64,000 nt of DNA. It comes from Apium graveolens. Taxonomy: Eukaryota; Streptophyta; Magnoliopsida; Apiales; Apiaceae. How positions within the stretch are numbered: position 1 is the stretch's first letter; each line of letters starts with the position of its first letter. Under the pieces are notes generated by a model. It saw only the letters and a program-made list of their open reading frames with translations, did not search any database and was not told the DNA's origin. The stretch is taken from positions 79,591,583 to 79,655,582 of the forward strand of contig NC_133647.1 in assembly GCF_009905375.1 (NCBI RefSeq). The letters run 5' to 3'. Positions 11,717-22,378 of the stretch are shown one piece after another. Position numbers and translations under genes: made by a program.

Positions 11717-14700
11717 TGTAATATCCGGGATATATCGTGTATTTATTGTTGCTAATAGATAATTATTATATGTATTCAGTATCTATTATGTGAATTATTT
11801 GTTAAGTGTTAAATGTGTTTGGATGTTTAAAAATATTATTAATTGAGTATTTCAATTTTTATATGTTCCAAATAAAATATAGATAATTGTCATATCTTCC
11901 TAATTATTTTTATGTTGATTTATGAATTTATAGGAATCATATGGATTTTATAAAATCTTTTTTCCGTGTATTTAAAATCTATTTTATAAAAACGGGAACC
12001 AACCAACGTCATCCATTTTTACGTTTTTAGAACCCAAAACTCTTCCGAGAACTCCTTCCTAACCCAATTGCAATATTTTGAGCATTTTCCATGTTTCGAC
12101 TTTTTCGATCCGGCGTACAGTTTGTCCTGCGCGGGTCCCGGCGCAACATTTTCGATACAATATTCGTTTCGGTAAATCAATAAAACTCGTATTTTCGATA
12201 AACGGGAGCTTTTTATTAAACTATCATAATTATCAACTCGTAATACGTGTAACCAGGCGCTGAGACGAAGACCGCAGTACAAATTGTATTGATTTGGATA
12301 ATTATCTCGAAAACCGGTACCGTTTGGATCAGTTTTTATAAATAAATGTACCATTTTATATCCGGAATGATCTAACGGGATACTAATTTCCCATAATTAT
12401 AAATAGCCTCTACCGTATTGTATTTTGTACCAAAAATCATTTGCAAACAGTATTTACAGAGTTTTTACAGAGAAAATACTATAATTATATTTTGTTCTTC
12501 GTAATCAAACACAAATTCGAAGGCGTTATCGATATCCGATTTTGGCGTACATATACTCAAAACGAAGCTACTGAAATCTAGAATCCAAATCTTTCATCAA
12601 TTTCAACCCAGAAACATCAGGTGATTTCCTATTTAATTAATTATATTCGAATTTATTGGTATTTAAATTATGAATTTTTGTTCGAGAGATTGTTTGTATG
12701 ATTTGATGATTGTATGTTGTAGAGCTTGTTTTCCTGATCATTTTGGTATATTATACTCTTGATTTGGAGTTCAATAACATGTTTAATTTTGGGTTTGATT
12801 CTCGGAATTTAGAAATTAGGGTTTATATTACTTTGAATGTTTTCAATTCGATTTGGGGAAATCTTTGTTAGGGGTTTTCAGTCGATCTTGATGGGTTCTT
12901 TGTGTTCCTTATCAAATTTGCAATCGAATCATGTATTTAGATATCACAAACGATTCCTGATAAGTACGGAGTTGTCTTTTAAAGTTTTCGCCGGAGTTTA
13001 TGTCGATTTTGGCCGGAGGTTGTGTTCCATACATGGTTTGTGATGATTGTTACTTGATTAGTGTTTCTGGGAAGGCTGTAAATGAATTCCAAGCAAAAAC
13101 CAGACCAGAACGTATCGATTTGAGCATTAATCGGGGTCGCCGAAGCTTCCCGAACTCGCCGGATTCTGCAAAATTTCCGGCGGGTCTAGGTTGTTCTTGG
13201 CAACCCGATTGTTGACCCGTTTTGTTTATATTTTTGACCCGGTTTTGATCTAAAAAGTTCCTAAATCAGAAATGTTTGGCAGATTTGCAAATTAGTACCT
13301 GGAAGTATCTGAAACTTTCAGGAACTGGATTTCTTTTTTAAAATCTTTTAAAAACTGGATTTCTTTTATAAAATCATTTCCAGAATTGATTTTTATTCTC
13401 AAAAAATTCCGAAAATCATTTATTTTAATTCTAAAATTTATTTTTAATTTAAAAATAAATCTAAATTACTTAATTAATTAATTTTAATTAATATTTAATT
13501 GATTAATTGATCAATTAATTTAGATATTAATTGATTAATTAGTTTGATTATTTATTATTTGATTTTAATTGATTATTTAAATGGATTTAATTATTTAAAA
13601 ATTCCGAAAAATAGTTTCGAGCTTTAAAATATTATTTTAAATTGTTTTCAAGGCTCGATAATTATTATAAAATTGATTTGAAGCCAGAATTGGCCAGCCG
13701 AATCTTGTTTATTACTCCGAAACTGATCCAACGACCCGTTTTAATTCCGAAAAATGTTTTAAAAATCATTTTAAATACCCGAAAACCTGTTTATGACCCG
13801 AGACTTCTTTATAAATGATATATCATTAATTATGTGACGTGCTATGTGTTATATGTGACTTGTTGCTTGACTGTCGGTCTATATGTTCGGTGATTACTTG
13901 TTTAAAGCGTAACTTTCAATCCGTTAATCGGATTTGGGTAAAACGAAGGGTAGATAGAAGTGTATGGCGAATAGAATCATATGAGTTAAATATTAGTAGA
14001 TACTTATAATGCCTAGCAGAGTAAGCAAGGCATAGGAAAGAGAAGCAGGTGATCAGAAAATAGAATTGACATGTAGAAAATACAGCAAGTGATCAGAGGA
14101 TAAAAGCGAGGCATAGGAGAAGCAGATGAGTGATTGTTGAATGGAGTCATTAGACAAGTACAAGTGAAGTTGAAATCGATTATGATAAGGCAAGTACTTC
14201 TAAACCTTTTTCGAGATATAATGCAAATATTTCTAAACTTTCTCGTAACATATTGTTAAGTGTTCAAAATAGCTTTGTTTTATGTTGAAAGTACTTTGAA
14301 TCCTTCAGCCTTGAACCTGAGCCACATCATTTTATCTTTGAGCCGTAAGCCTTATTCTTTATGAACCATTTATTGTTGATTTACCAGATACTAAACCACA
14401 CAAACACGATGCCACTCCACAAATATATATCCATCATATCCCAAACACTGGAACAGTATTGTTTACACATACAGAAACTTTTATGCTCAATCATACCTTG
14501 TGACATCAAAGTACTAAAACCTTGTAAAAACATTATTTATCTAATACCCGATTATCCTACAGGCTGGAGGCCACTTCTTTTATATACTTTGACATACCCT
14601 TTTGGTACCCATGAATTTTCACCATGCTCTTATACAAATGTTTTATTGTTATTGATTATGATCCGGGTTTATGAATTATATTGTTTATCATATTGAACTG

Positions 14701-15351
14701 CTTTAGAATTGGACAATTTTCTTTATATGGACCAGATTCGTGGTCAGACCATATCGATGGTCAAGTTAGGCCAATGTGTGCCTTGGATCCAGTAGTTAGA
14801 GCAGTGCTGTGTGCTTTGCTCGGGGTTAGTATGTGACTGATCAGCAGCCTAACCTTGGTTTTAAAAACTTAAAATAAATATCTAATTCTATTAGTTATTT
14901 AACTAGAAACTTGATTCCTTTGAATCATCTCGTTTGATCATTATTTAACCTCAGTTATTGATAATATGACTTGTTGAGCTAGTTAGCTCACTCTTGTAAA
15001 TCTTTTTATATATTTTACAGTTAAGAAGGATATGGATGATAGTGAAGTTCTTCAGTCCAAAGTGCGAGCTAGGATTCCTGATTATGTTGGATCGAGCTAG
15101 AAGGAGCTTATCACAGTAGTGAGATAGTAAGATTGTAGGAGTAATCTCATTATCAGTTGTAAGTTAAATTAGTTGGGATTTGGTACATTGTAATAAAAGT
15201 TAAGGTTGTGGCTTGTTTTCATACTTTAACCTGTTGTGATCCGTGGTTATGTAAAGTAGGGTCATTGCAAATAATATTTCATATACAGGTTTATATATTG
15301 TATATGTGTTGTGAACCCCAAACTTCTGACCCGGGTTTGGAGGGCGCCACA
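11717..15351 (+). mobile_element. 3.6 kb solo LTR (long-LTR Ty3/gypsy family) in Athila RNase H
   Basis: 3,635 bases beginning TGTAATATCCGGG and ending GGCGCCACA, flanked by perfect 5-bp duplications GTCAG. It has no gag-pol sequence and no terminal repeat inside, so it is read as a solo LTR left after LTR-LTR recombination. Removing it with one GTCAG restores the Athila frame exactly across the RNase H end. A TATA box (ATTATAAATAG, 12397-12406) suggests plus-strand transcription. Long AT-rich low-complexity runs lie around 13430-13560. Such length and the TGTAATATCCGGG terminus recall Tekay/Del-type chromovirus LTRs, but the family cannot be fixed without the internal region. Short ORFs within it are not credible genes. 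Confidence 0.9.
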
Positions 15352-15356
15352 GTCAG
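15352..15356. repeat. Target-site duplication GTCAG, right copy
   Basis: Pairs with 11712-11716. Confidence 0.92.
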
Positions 15357-16944
15357 CTACTTGATTCTCAATACCTTTTCGATCCTTGATCTCTAACTCA
15401 AATTCCTGTAGCAAGAGCACCTAACGAATAAGTCTAGGCTTCGAATCCTTCTTTGAGACCAGATAGCGAATGGCAGCATGATCAGTAAATACTGTCACCT
15501 TTGTCCCAAGCTAATAAGATCGAAATTTTTCGAAACCAAAGACTATAGCCAAGAGCTCCTTCTCAGTAGTGGTTTAGTTTATTTGAGCTCCATTTAGAGT
15601 CTTACTATCATAGTAGACCACATGAAAAAGATTATTCTTGCGCTGCCCAAGAACTGCTCCCACTGCATAATCACTTGCATCACACATCATCTCAAAAGGT
15701 TCTGTCCAATCAGGTGCCGTAATAACTGGTGCAGTTATCAAACTCTTCTTGAGAGTCTCGAATGCCGCCAAGCATTCATCATCAAATTTGCAAGGCACAT
15801 CTTTCTCGAGCAAGTTGCACAACGACTTAGATATCTTCGAGAAGTCCTTGATGAAATGCTGATAAAAACCCGCATGACCAAGAAAACTACGGATTCCTTT
15901 CACAGAAATAGGTGGTGGAAGATTTTCAATGACTCCCACCTTGGCTTTGTCCACCTCAAGACCCTTGCTAGAGACTTTATGCCCAAGAATAATGCCTTCA
16001 CGCACCATAAAGTGACATTTTTCCCAATTGAGCACCAAATTAGTTTCCACACACCTTTTGAGCACCGAGCGAAGATTATTCAAACATTCATCATACGAAT
16101 ATCCAAAGACGGAAAAGTCGTCCATGAACACTTCGACATTGTTTCTAATCATATCAGAGAATATAGCCATCATACATCTCTGAAAAGTGGCAGGTGCACC
16201 ACATAAGCCAAACGATACTCTGCGAAAAGCAAACGTGCCAAATGGACAAGTGAATGTAGTCTTTTCTTGATCTTCTGGTGCAATACAAATCTGATTATAC
16301 CTCGAATAGCCATCCAGAAGACAATAATACTTATGACCGGCCAACATGTCAAACATTTGATCAATAAATGGAAGAGGGAAGTGATCCTTTCTCGTGGCTT
16401 TGTTCAACTTTCTGTAATCCATGCATACCCTCCATCCTGTGACTGTTTGAGTGGGGATGAGCTCATTCTTCTCATTTTTTACCACAGTTATACCTCTTTT
16501 CTTAGGTACACATTGCACGGGGCTCACCCAAGAACTGTCAAAAATAGGATATATGATTCCTGCATCTAGCCACTTCAGAATTTCTTTATTCACTACTTCT
16601 TTCATGATAGGATTAAGTCATTGCTGTTGCTCAACAGTCGGCTTACTACCTTCATCTAGCAGAATTTTATGCATGCAGTACGAAGGGCTGATCCCTTTGA
16701 TATATGTTATAGTCCATCCGATAGCCGATTTGAATTCTCTCAAGATCCTCAAGAGCTTGTCCTCCTCACTACCTGAAAGGTCAGATGCAATAATAACATG
16801 TAAAGTAGATGCATCACCTAAAAATGCATACCTCAAGTGTTTAGGCAATGGTTTAAGCTCCAAAGTAGGTGCTTCCTCAATAGATGGTTTGAGCTTTCCT
16901 TCGACATTCTTGAGATCAGTAGTACCAAGAGATTCAAATGGCAT
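15357..16944 (-). pseudogene. Athila reverse transcriptase and RNase H
   Basis: Reading on the minus strand: an N-terminal linker (16618-16944), an in-frame stop, then RT with WVSPVQCVPKK, WRVCMDYRKLN, LDGYSRYNQI, FGLCGAPATFQ and the active site FMDDFSVFG near 16120. RNase H starts at CDASDYAVGAVLGQRK and continues past a stop at about 15573 (after NGAQIN) and another near 15480 to the solo LTR at 15351; its end (ADHLSRLEN) resumes at 11711. The two Asp of MDD are present. The stops, not active-site loss, disable this part. Confidence 0.9.
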
Positions 16945-17754
16945 GTCTAGCTTTCGCCTTCAAGGAGAAGCATTTAGATATTGTAGTTGCTCATTGCCAT
17001 CCTCATTGTCTGTGTCAAACTCCCCCATTAAGGCTTTCTCTAAGGCATCAGACATTAGCATATGATCAAGTTCTGAAGTTACCGCAAAATCAATCAAATC
17101 CACCTTTAAGCACTCCTCATCTTCTGTAGGGAATTTCATCACCTTGAATACATTGAATGTCACATCCTAATCTTGCACCCTCATAGTAAGTTCACCTTTC
17201 TGCACATCTATCAAGGTACGGCCTGTAGCCAAGAAAGGTCCTCCCAAGATTATGGGAATCTTCTTATCTTCCTCGAAATCTAAAATGATAAAGTCTACAG
17301 GGAAGAAGAGCTTATCCACCTTTACTAACACATCCTCCACTATGCCTCATGGGTATGTAATAGAACGATCAGCCAATTGTAGAGACATGTAGGTGGGCTT
17401 TGGATCAGGCAAATTCAACTTTTTGAAGATAGACAATGGCATCAGATTGATGCTTGCTCCCAAATCGCACAGGCATTTGTCAAAAGACAACTTGCCAATG
17501 GTGCAAGGAATGGTGAAGCTACCTGGATCTTTAAGCTTTGGAGGTTGTTTTTGTTGCAGCACAGCACTGCACTCTTCCGTTAAAGCAACGGTCTCAAGGT
17601 CATCCAGTTTCACCTTCCTTGAAAGAATACTCTTCATAAATTTTTCATAACTAGGCATTTGCTCCAGAGCCTCAGCGAAAGGTATGTTGATGTGAAGTTT
17701 CTTGAACACCTCCAGAAACTTACCGAACTGCTTATCCAGCTTTTGTTGTTGCAA
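16945..17754 (-). pseudogene. Athila protease
   Basis: Aspartic protease region after gag. The core is CLCDLGASINLMPLSIF near 17460, with D-L-G where retroviral-type proteases have D-T/S-G; D-L-G is common in Athila elements. Further on, [16 protein letters not shown] (about 17240) is the expected second conserved block. Stops lie near 17346 and 17168. An acidic linker (about 17000-17060) leads into RT. Confidence 0.82.
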
Positions 17755-19328
17755 TCTCTTAGGGAAAGGTGGTGGAGGATAGAGCTATTTCTCCCCTATA
17801 TTACCCTCAGGCGGAGTGTGTTCAACAGTAGTCTTCCTTGGTTCTGCCGCTTTCTCCTTTTGCTTCTCTTCTTCAACAACAACTTCAGCTTCTCCGTCTT
17901 TCACTTTTCAGCATCAGCAACTTTTTCAGACCTTAAGGTAATAGCTTTGACTTGCTCTTTAGCTTCCTTCCTGCCTAGGACTTCAGTATCACTGGGAAGT
18001 GTGCCGGGTTGACGATTGAGCACTGTATTGGCTATTTGACCGATTTGATTTTCCAAGGTCTTGATAGAAACAGCCTGACTTTTGCACAACAGCTTGAGCT
18101 CCTCAAAATCAGCACTAGAAGGTGGAGCAGCACCTCCTTGTTGAGGATATGATTGCCTTTGAGCGTAATGCTGTGGTTGCTGGAATCCAGGTGGATTAAA
18201 CTGTTTACTTACGCCTTGCTGATATGGTTGCTGAATAGCATTCTGATTATTACTCCAGCTGAAATTGGGATGATTTCTGTTGTTAGGATGATAAGTAGCT
18301 GGCATAGGCTACTGCGGTCTCTGATAATTGTTCACATACTGAACAGATTCATTAACAAGAGAACACTGATCCGTAGCATGAGAGCCTGCACAAAGCTCAT
18401 AGACCATAGCTATCTGATTGACTCCATAAGTGGCTAAAGAATCGACCTTCAAAGACAGCGCTTGGAGCTGCGCTGCAATAGCTGCAGCTGCATCAACTTC
18501 CAAAATATCTGCTACCTTCCCAGGCATTATCCTTTGAGTTGGGTTTTGATGCTCATTTACAGCCATAGTTTCAATAAGATTATAAGCTTCAGTATAGCTT
18601 TTGGCCCACAAGGCGCCTCCAGCTGTTGCATCGAGCATGGGCCGAGATTAAGCCCCCAAACCATTATAGAAACCAGTGATCACCATCCAGTCAGGCATAC
18701 CATGATGTGGAAACTTTTTCAACATCTCCTTATAGCGCTCCCAAGCTTCGCACATAGATTCTGTTGGTTGCTGCACAAACTGATTAAGAGCACTCCTCAT
18801 AGTTGCAGTCTTCGCCATTGGATAGAACTTCACTAGAAACTTTTACGCAAGATCTTGCCAAGTAGTGATGGACCCAGCTGGTTCAGAATGTAACCAGTCC
18901 TTAGCTTTATCCCTCGGAGAGAATGGGAAAAGCCTCATCTTGATAGCCTCATCAGTCACACCATTATATTTGAAAATACTACAGATCTCGATAAAATTCC
19001 TGATGTGCATGTTGGGGTCTTCAGTCGGATCACCTCCGAAAGAAACAGAATTTTGCACCATCTGAATAGTGCCCGGCTTGATTTCAAAAATGTTAGCCTG
19101 AATAGCCGGATGAAGGATGCTTGACTGAATGTCATCAATTTTAGGCCGAGAAAAGTCCATAAGAGCTGGATCTGCCGGAACTATACGATCACCCATGATT
19201 ATTGGTTCTTTCTGCTCACTCTCTTTATCCGAATCTTCAAAATCTATCTTCTCCGGAATATCAAGAACTGAGTCTGTCTCCTAAGCCGTATATAAAGTCC
19301 TCTTGCGAGTACGAAAACGTGTTTGCAT
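17755..19328 (-). pseudogene. Athila gag
   Basis: Start chosen at the ATG at 19328-19326 (MQTRFRTRKR), the first Met after the primer site. Gag core: GDPTEDPNMHIRNF, FPFSPRDKAKDWL, TWQDL and WERYKEMLKKFPHHGMPDW, the standard retrotransposon gag domain. It is followed by an Ala/Gln-rich helix, a zinc-knuckle-like CAGSHATDQC (about 18370) and a Gln/Pro/Asn-rich tail. In-frame stops at about 19270, 18840, 18647 and 18306 break it into five pieces without shifting frame. Confidence 0.85.
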
Positions 19329-19440
19329 AAACGCTCAATAATTACCTGAAACACAACCGGAAATAATAAGTAACATGTCTTAATCAATGAGTTCTAATGA
19401 CCACTGATGGTAAGTACATAAACAAAACAAATACGCCGAG

Positions 19441-19458
19441 TCCCCGGCAACGGCGCCA
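19441..19458 (-). other. Athila primer binding site (tRNA-Asp)
   Basis: The plus strand reads TCCCCGGCAACGGCGCCA, identical over 18 bases to the 3' end of plant tRNA-Asp(GUC) including CCA as I know it. So the element RNA (minus strand) is complementary to it. It lies six bases inside the 5' LTR end, as in other Athila elements. Confidence 0.92.
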
Positions 19459-19464
19459 AAAACT

Positions 19465-20718
19465 TGTTAGGCACAAAACACGCGCTAATAATTCACGCAA
19501 GAATACGCGTTCGCAAGTAATATAGAATAAATTCTAGTTCATTCCCACAGAGACTCAGACTAATTATGTTCAATTAACACTTACTCACCAATGTATGATT
19601 ACTTCTCAATGTCAAGACAATAACACTTAGATTTGATTAACTAATTACTAACTATAATTAACTACGAGAATTAATTAAACGCACATGAGATCATACTTCA
19701 TTACAACTTCCTTCAATAGTTATCGTTATTACCCTTAGCATGTAACGGTGATGATATTAATCGAACAACACGAAACTGATAAAAGCCAACTTTTGTTGTA
19801 CTAATACCATTCTACCAAACATCCACAATTAAGATAGAAGTTGAATATGGATCAATTATGTTGAGACCCTATATGTCTACAGAATTTGACAACATAATGA
19901 TTTAAGCACAAGTTATTCCTTATGATTACACAGGGCAAGTAAAACGGTTAGAGTTACCCACTAATCATGTATACACATACATGAACCAATGCTAGCATGG
20001 CAAGTTCTAAACCTCAAGATCCACCATCGCTTCACAAGAGATTAACAACCTATCTTATATGTTCGCGACGCAATAAGACGAATAAGCGCAACCTATGCTA
20101 GATATCATAAAATCATCACACACTAAGGTATTAAACAACTAACTAAAGAATTCCATAGTAAATCCGTTACGACCTTATGATCACGATTAGCCCATGATAG
20201 AACTCATCGTCACCATGGGTTCATAGGAAAACATGATAATAACACACAAAATAAACTAATAAAAATACTTATTAAAACCAGAGTACGTCACAAGAGTAAT
20301 AAGGTTCAAAGTAAAGAAAACTAGCTTCCACTGATACAACGAATAAAAGAATTACAAGAAAACGTATGCTTCCTCTTCTTCGTTGCGATGTGCTAAAACG
20401 GTCTTCTTCCTTCTCTCTTGCTCCTTGATTGATACCACAATTCTTATGTGAAACGCCTCTGAAAACTACTTATATAGAAGCCCCACAAGACCCAGCCATC
20501 TCAGAAGTCAAAAGTCCAACAAAATAAGAACTCTAAAAATCAGTATTAAAAATTATGCCCCTGAGCGGCCGCCCACCAATCCTGAGCGGGTGCCCAGCTT
20601 CCTGAGCGGCCGCCCAGCTAGGCTGAGCGGGCGCCCAGCTTCCTGAGCGGCCGCCCAGCTAGGCTGAGCGGGCGCCCAGCTGCTCACTGGAAAATTCTTC
20701 AATCTGCTCCCATTTTCT
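19465..20718 (-). repeat. Athila 5' LTR, missing its first ~206 bases
   Basis: Aligns with the 3' LTR from the CA end (TGTTAGGCAC on the plus strand, 19465) to 20718, where homology stops at CCCATTTTCT. The remaining LTR bases (7241-7446 in the 3' copy) are absent and copia A gag follows at once. The GC-rich array has six units here (20561-20680) against four in the 3' LTR. TATA box at 20468-20477. Confidence 0.88.
20561..20680. repeat. GC-rich 20-bp motif array in Athila 5' LTR
   Basis: Six units alternating CTGAGCGGCCGCCCAGC and CTGAGCGGGCGCCCAGC. Relative to the four-unit array at 7124-7202 a two-unit block (about 40 bp) has been duplicated. Confidence 0.88.
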
Positions 20719-21257
20719 ATTAGACTCTCGTATCGGATAAACTTTCCCTTGTAGCTTTAGTTCACTTAACAGTCTTGTATATCTCTCAAAAAGTGAAAAT
20801 AATGTTTCTCTAGGTTGAAGTTTAAACGCTTCATATACTGAGTTGTGAGAATATTCATCATGTTTTCTTTGACTTCTTCTGTACCTTCCATCAACAGCTC
20901 AATAGTTTCCCACATATCTTTAGCACTATTACTTCCTAGAAGTTGATGAATCATATCATTATCAGTCGATTCCACTATTATGAGTTGAAGGCTTGTGTCC
21001 AGATTTATCAACTCCTTGTCAGTCTCCGTATATTTAGATAGATCCCTGGGAGTGGATGAGGAAGGAATTCTTACACTTGTTTCAGTTGTGGATTCAGCAA
21101 CTACTTCCATCGGGATATAAAGGCCATTCAGTAATATCTCAACATACAATGGATTCGAAGCTTTCATAAACTGCATCATCGTTTTCTTTCAGAAGTTGTA
21201 ATTATCTCTGTCAAATGGGGGAACCTTCATACTTCCAATTCTTTGGTTGTTTATCAT
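20719..21257 (-). pseudogene. Copia A gag, N-terminal part
   Basis: Start at the Met codon 21257-21255 (MINNQRIGSMKVPPFDRDNY). A TGA stands where copia gags have the conserved Trp (NY-x-x-W), a G-to-A change on the coding strand. Then follow ASNPLYVEILLNG, KDMWETIELLMEGTEEVKENMM and LTTQY, the copia gag (UBN2-type) core. Stops near 20765 precede the end YPIRESN at the junction with Athila (20718/20719). Roughly 110-130 codons expected between here and the continuation at 5997 are missing. Confidence 0.8.
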
Positions 21258-21388
21258 CTTGACAAAATTAAAATTATTTAAAATTCAAAAATTTCAAGAA
21301 ATGAGAATTTTTAAAAATTAAAAAATTTCAAGAAATTTTTCAAGAATTTGTTTTTTCTCCGGATCTTGATTTGTATATCAATCAACAA

Positions 21389-21400
21389 GCTTCGATACAA
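21389..21400 (-). other. Degenerate primer site of copia A (tRNA-iMet type)
   Basis: The plus strand GCTTCGATACAA stands where GCTCTGATACCA is expected, two bases inside the LTR end at 21403. The position supports it; the match is poor. Confidence 0.55.
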
Positions 21401-21402
21401 AT

Positions 21403-22378
21403 TGTTAGTCCCAAAGTATCGTAGAAGGGGGCGTTGAATACGATACCTATAATCTTTTTTAATTCATTTAAAGTTCTTCGTTATATATATACGGAATCAA
21501 AATAGACACGATATAATTCGAGGAATATATTGTTTTACTACTATAAACCTTGAGGTTGTTACAATCTAATCAAATAAATGATTAGCTATAATAAATTCGA
21601 CAGCACAACTTTTTATTTACAAACATAATAAATGAAGTCTTTAATGGAGCTCTCATAGAAATACTTCTGTTGTTGCTTAGGAAGATAACCAAATGAAAAT
21701 AACTTCACTTTGCTGCTTTTGTAGTCTTCAAAAGAATTGGACATGTGGCATAATTATGTCCGCACAATATAATTCATTTTCTTTTGAAAATCAATGAATA
21801 TAATGCCAAGTTAGTTACTGAGACTAGAGTGAATGTAAGGCATGTCTTCTTTCTTGCGACCACAGGGAATCAATACTGCCTTGTACAAATTCTTGTGAAA
21901 TCTCACTGGCGACAAGAGGGTTAGGCTTCCCTCTTGTTACTTGTGACCTCAGGGCAATTGATTGACTTAGACATAATTTTGTCTTACGACCACAAGGTGA
22001 GAGTGTAACCTACGACCTTACTCCTTGTAGTTGCCTTTGAATATATTGCACTTATCTTCTAACTTGCGACCCTAGTCCAAGTTTGACTTGCGACCAAAGG
22101 GATACATCCATGCCTTGGAATATATTCCTTACTGGCGACAAGAAGGGAAACTTTTTCCTTGAGCTTTCTTGCGACCAGGGGAGAAGGATTTGCCTTGGAA
22201 ATATTTTCTTGAAAGTCCTCCCTAACTTGCAACCACAAGGCTTGTAATTGCTTTAAACAAATTTCCACTTCCTGTCTTCACTAACTGTATCAAAACATAT
22301 TTCTTCTGTATAATTGAATTAAACCCTTTCTGATATGCTGATGCTTGGTGCACTGGTCTGGTTCACAAACAACTAACA
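21403..22378 (-). repeat. Copia A 5' LTR
   Basis: The plus strand begins TGTTAGTCCC, with the AGAAGGGGGCGTTGAATACG block that marks the 3' end of these copia LTRs. I place the other end at CAACTAACA (22378), giving 976 bp, close to the 1,045 bp LTR of copia C and with the same TGTTAG minus-strand start. That right boundary is inferred, not proven by a repeat. About ten degenerate copies of ACTTGCGACCACAAGG lie at 21853-22245. A 10-bp perfect inverted repeat (TTCAAAAGAA at 21727-21736, TTCTTTTGAA at 21779-21788) surrounds a TATA-like stretch. Confidence 0.6.
21853..22245. repeat. Motif cluster of copia A LTR (ACTTGCGACCACAAGG)
   Basis: About ten degenerate copies with irregular 20-45-bp spacing, most containing TTGCGACC or TGGCGAC. 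Not a simple tandem array. Confidence 0.8.

Larger units (their letters stand above)
5998..20718 (-). mobile_element. Athila-type Ty3/gypsy element inserted in copia A gag
   Basis: Minus-strand order: truncated 5' LTR (19465-20718), tRNA-Asp primer site (19441-19458), gag, protease, RT, RNase H (split by the solo LTR 11717-15351), integrase, a GC-rich repeat cluster, an Athila ORF3, a ~1.2 kb non-coding spacer, polypurine tract, 3' LTR (5998-7446). Gag, the MDDF reverse transcriptase and the position of ORF3 all fit the Athila lineage. The 5' LTR lacks its first ~206 bases compared with the 3' LTR, and the 3' LTR lacks or has mutated its last 2-3 bases, so no target duplication can be read. 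Confidence 0.88.
599..22378 (-). mobile_element. Copia A: broken minus-strand Ty1/copia element with accessory ORF
   Basis: Order on the minus strand: 5' LTR (21403-22378), a degenerate Met-tRNA primer site, gag start (21257), a gap filled by the Athila insertion (5998-20718), gag zinc knuckle, protease, integrase, then a deletion that removes reverse transcriptase and RNase H, then an accessory ORF cut at 598 by a gypsy LTR. The 3' LTR is outside the window. The accessory ORF after pol and the ~1 kb LTR are typical of the SIRE/Maximus copia lineage; that lineage call is an inference from layout. The element has lost several active-site residues and its polymerase, so it is dead. Confidence 0.8.

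Noticed and set aside
12837..15396. Short ORFs in 12837-15396
   Set aside because: They lie within the 3.6 kb solo LTR, have no recognisable domain and are of chance length for AT-rich DNA.
19441..19458. A tRNA-Asp gene
   Set aside because: Only the 18-base 3' end is present and it abuts an LTR; it is a primer binding site.
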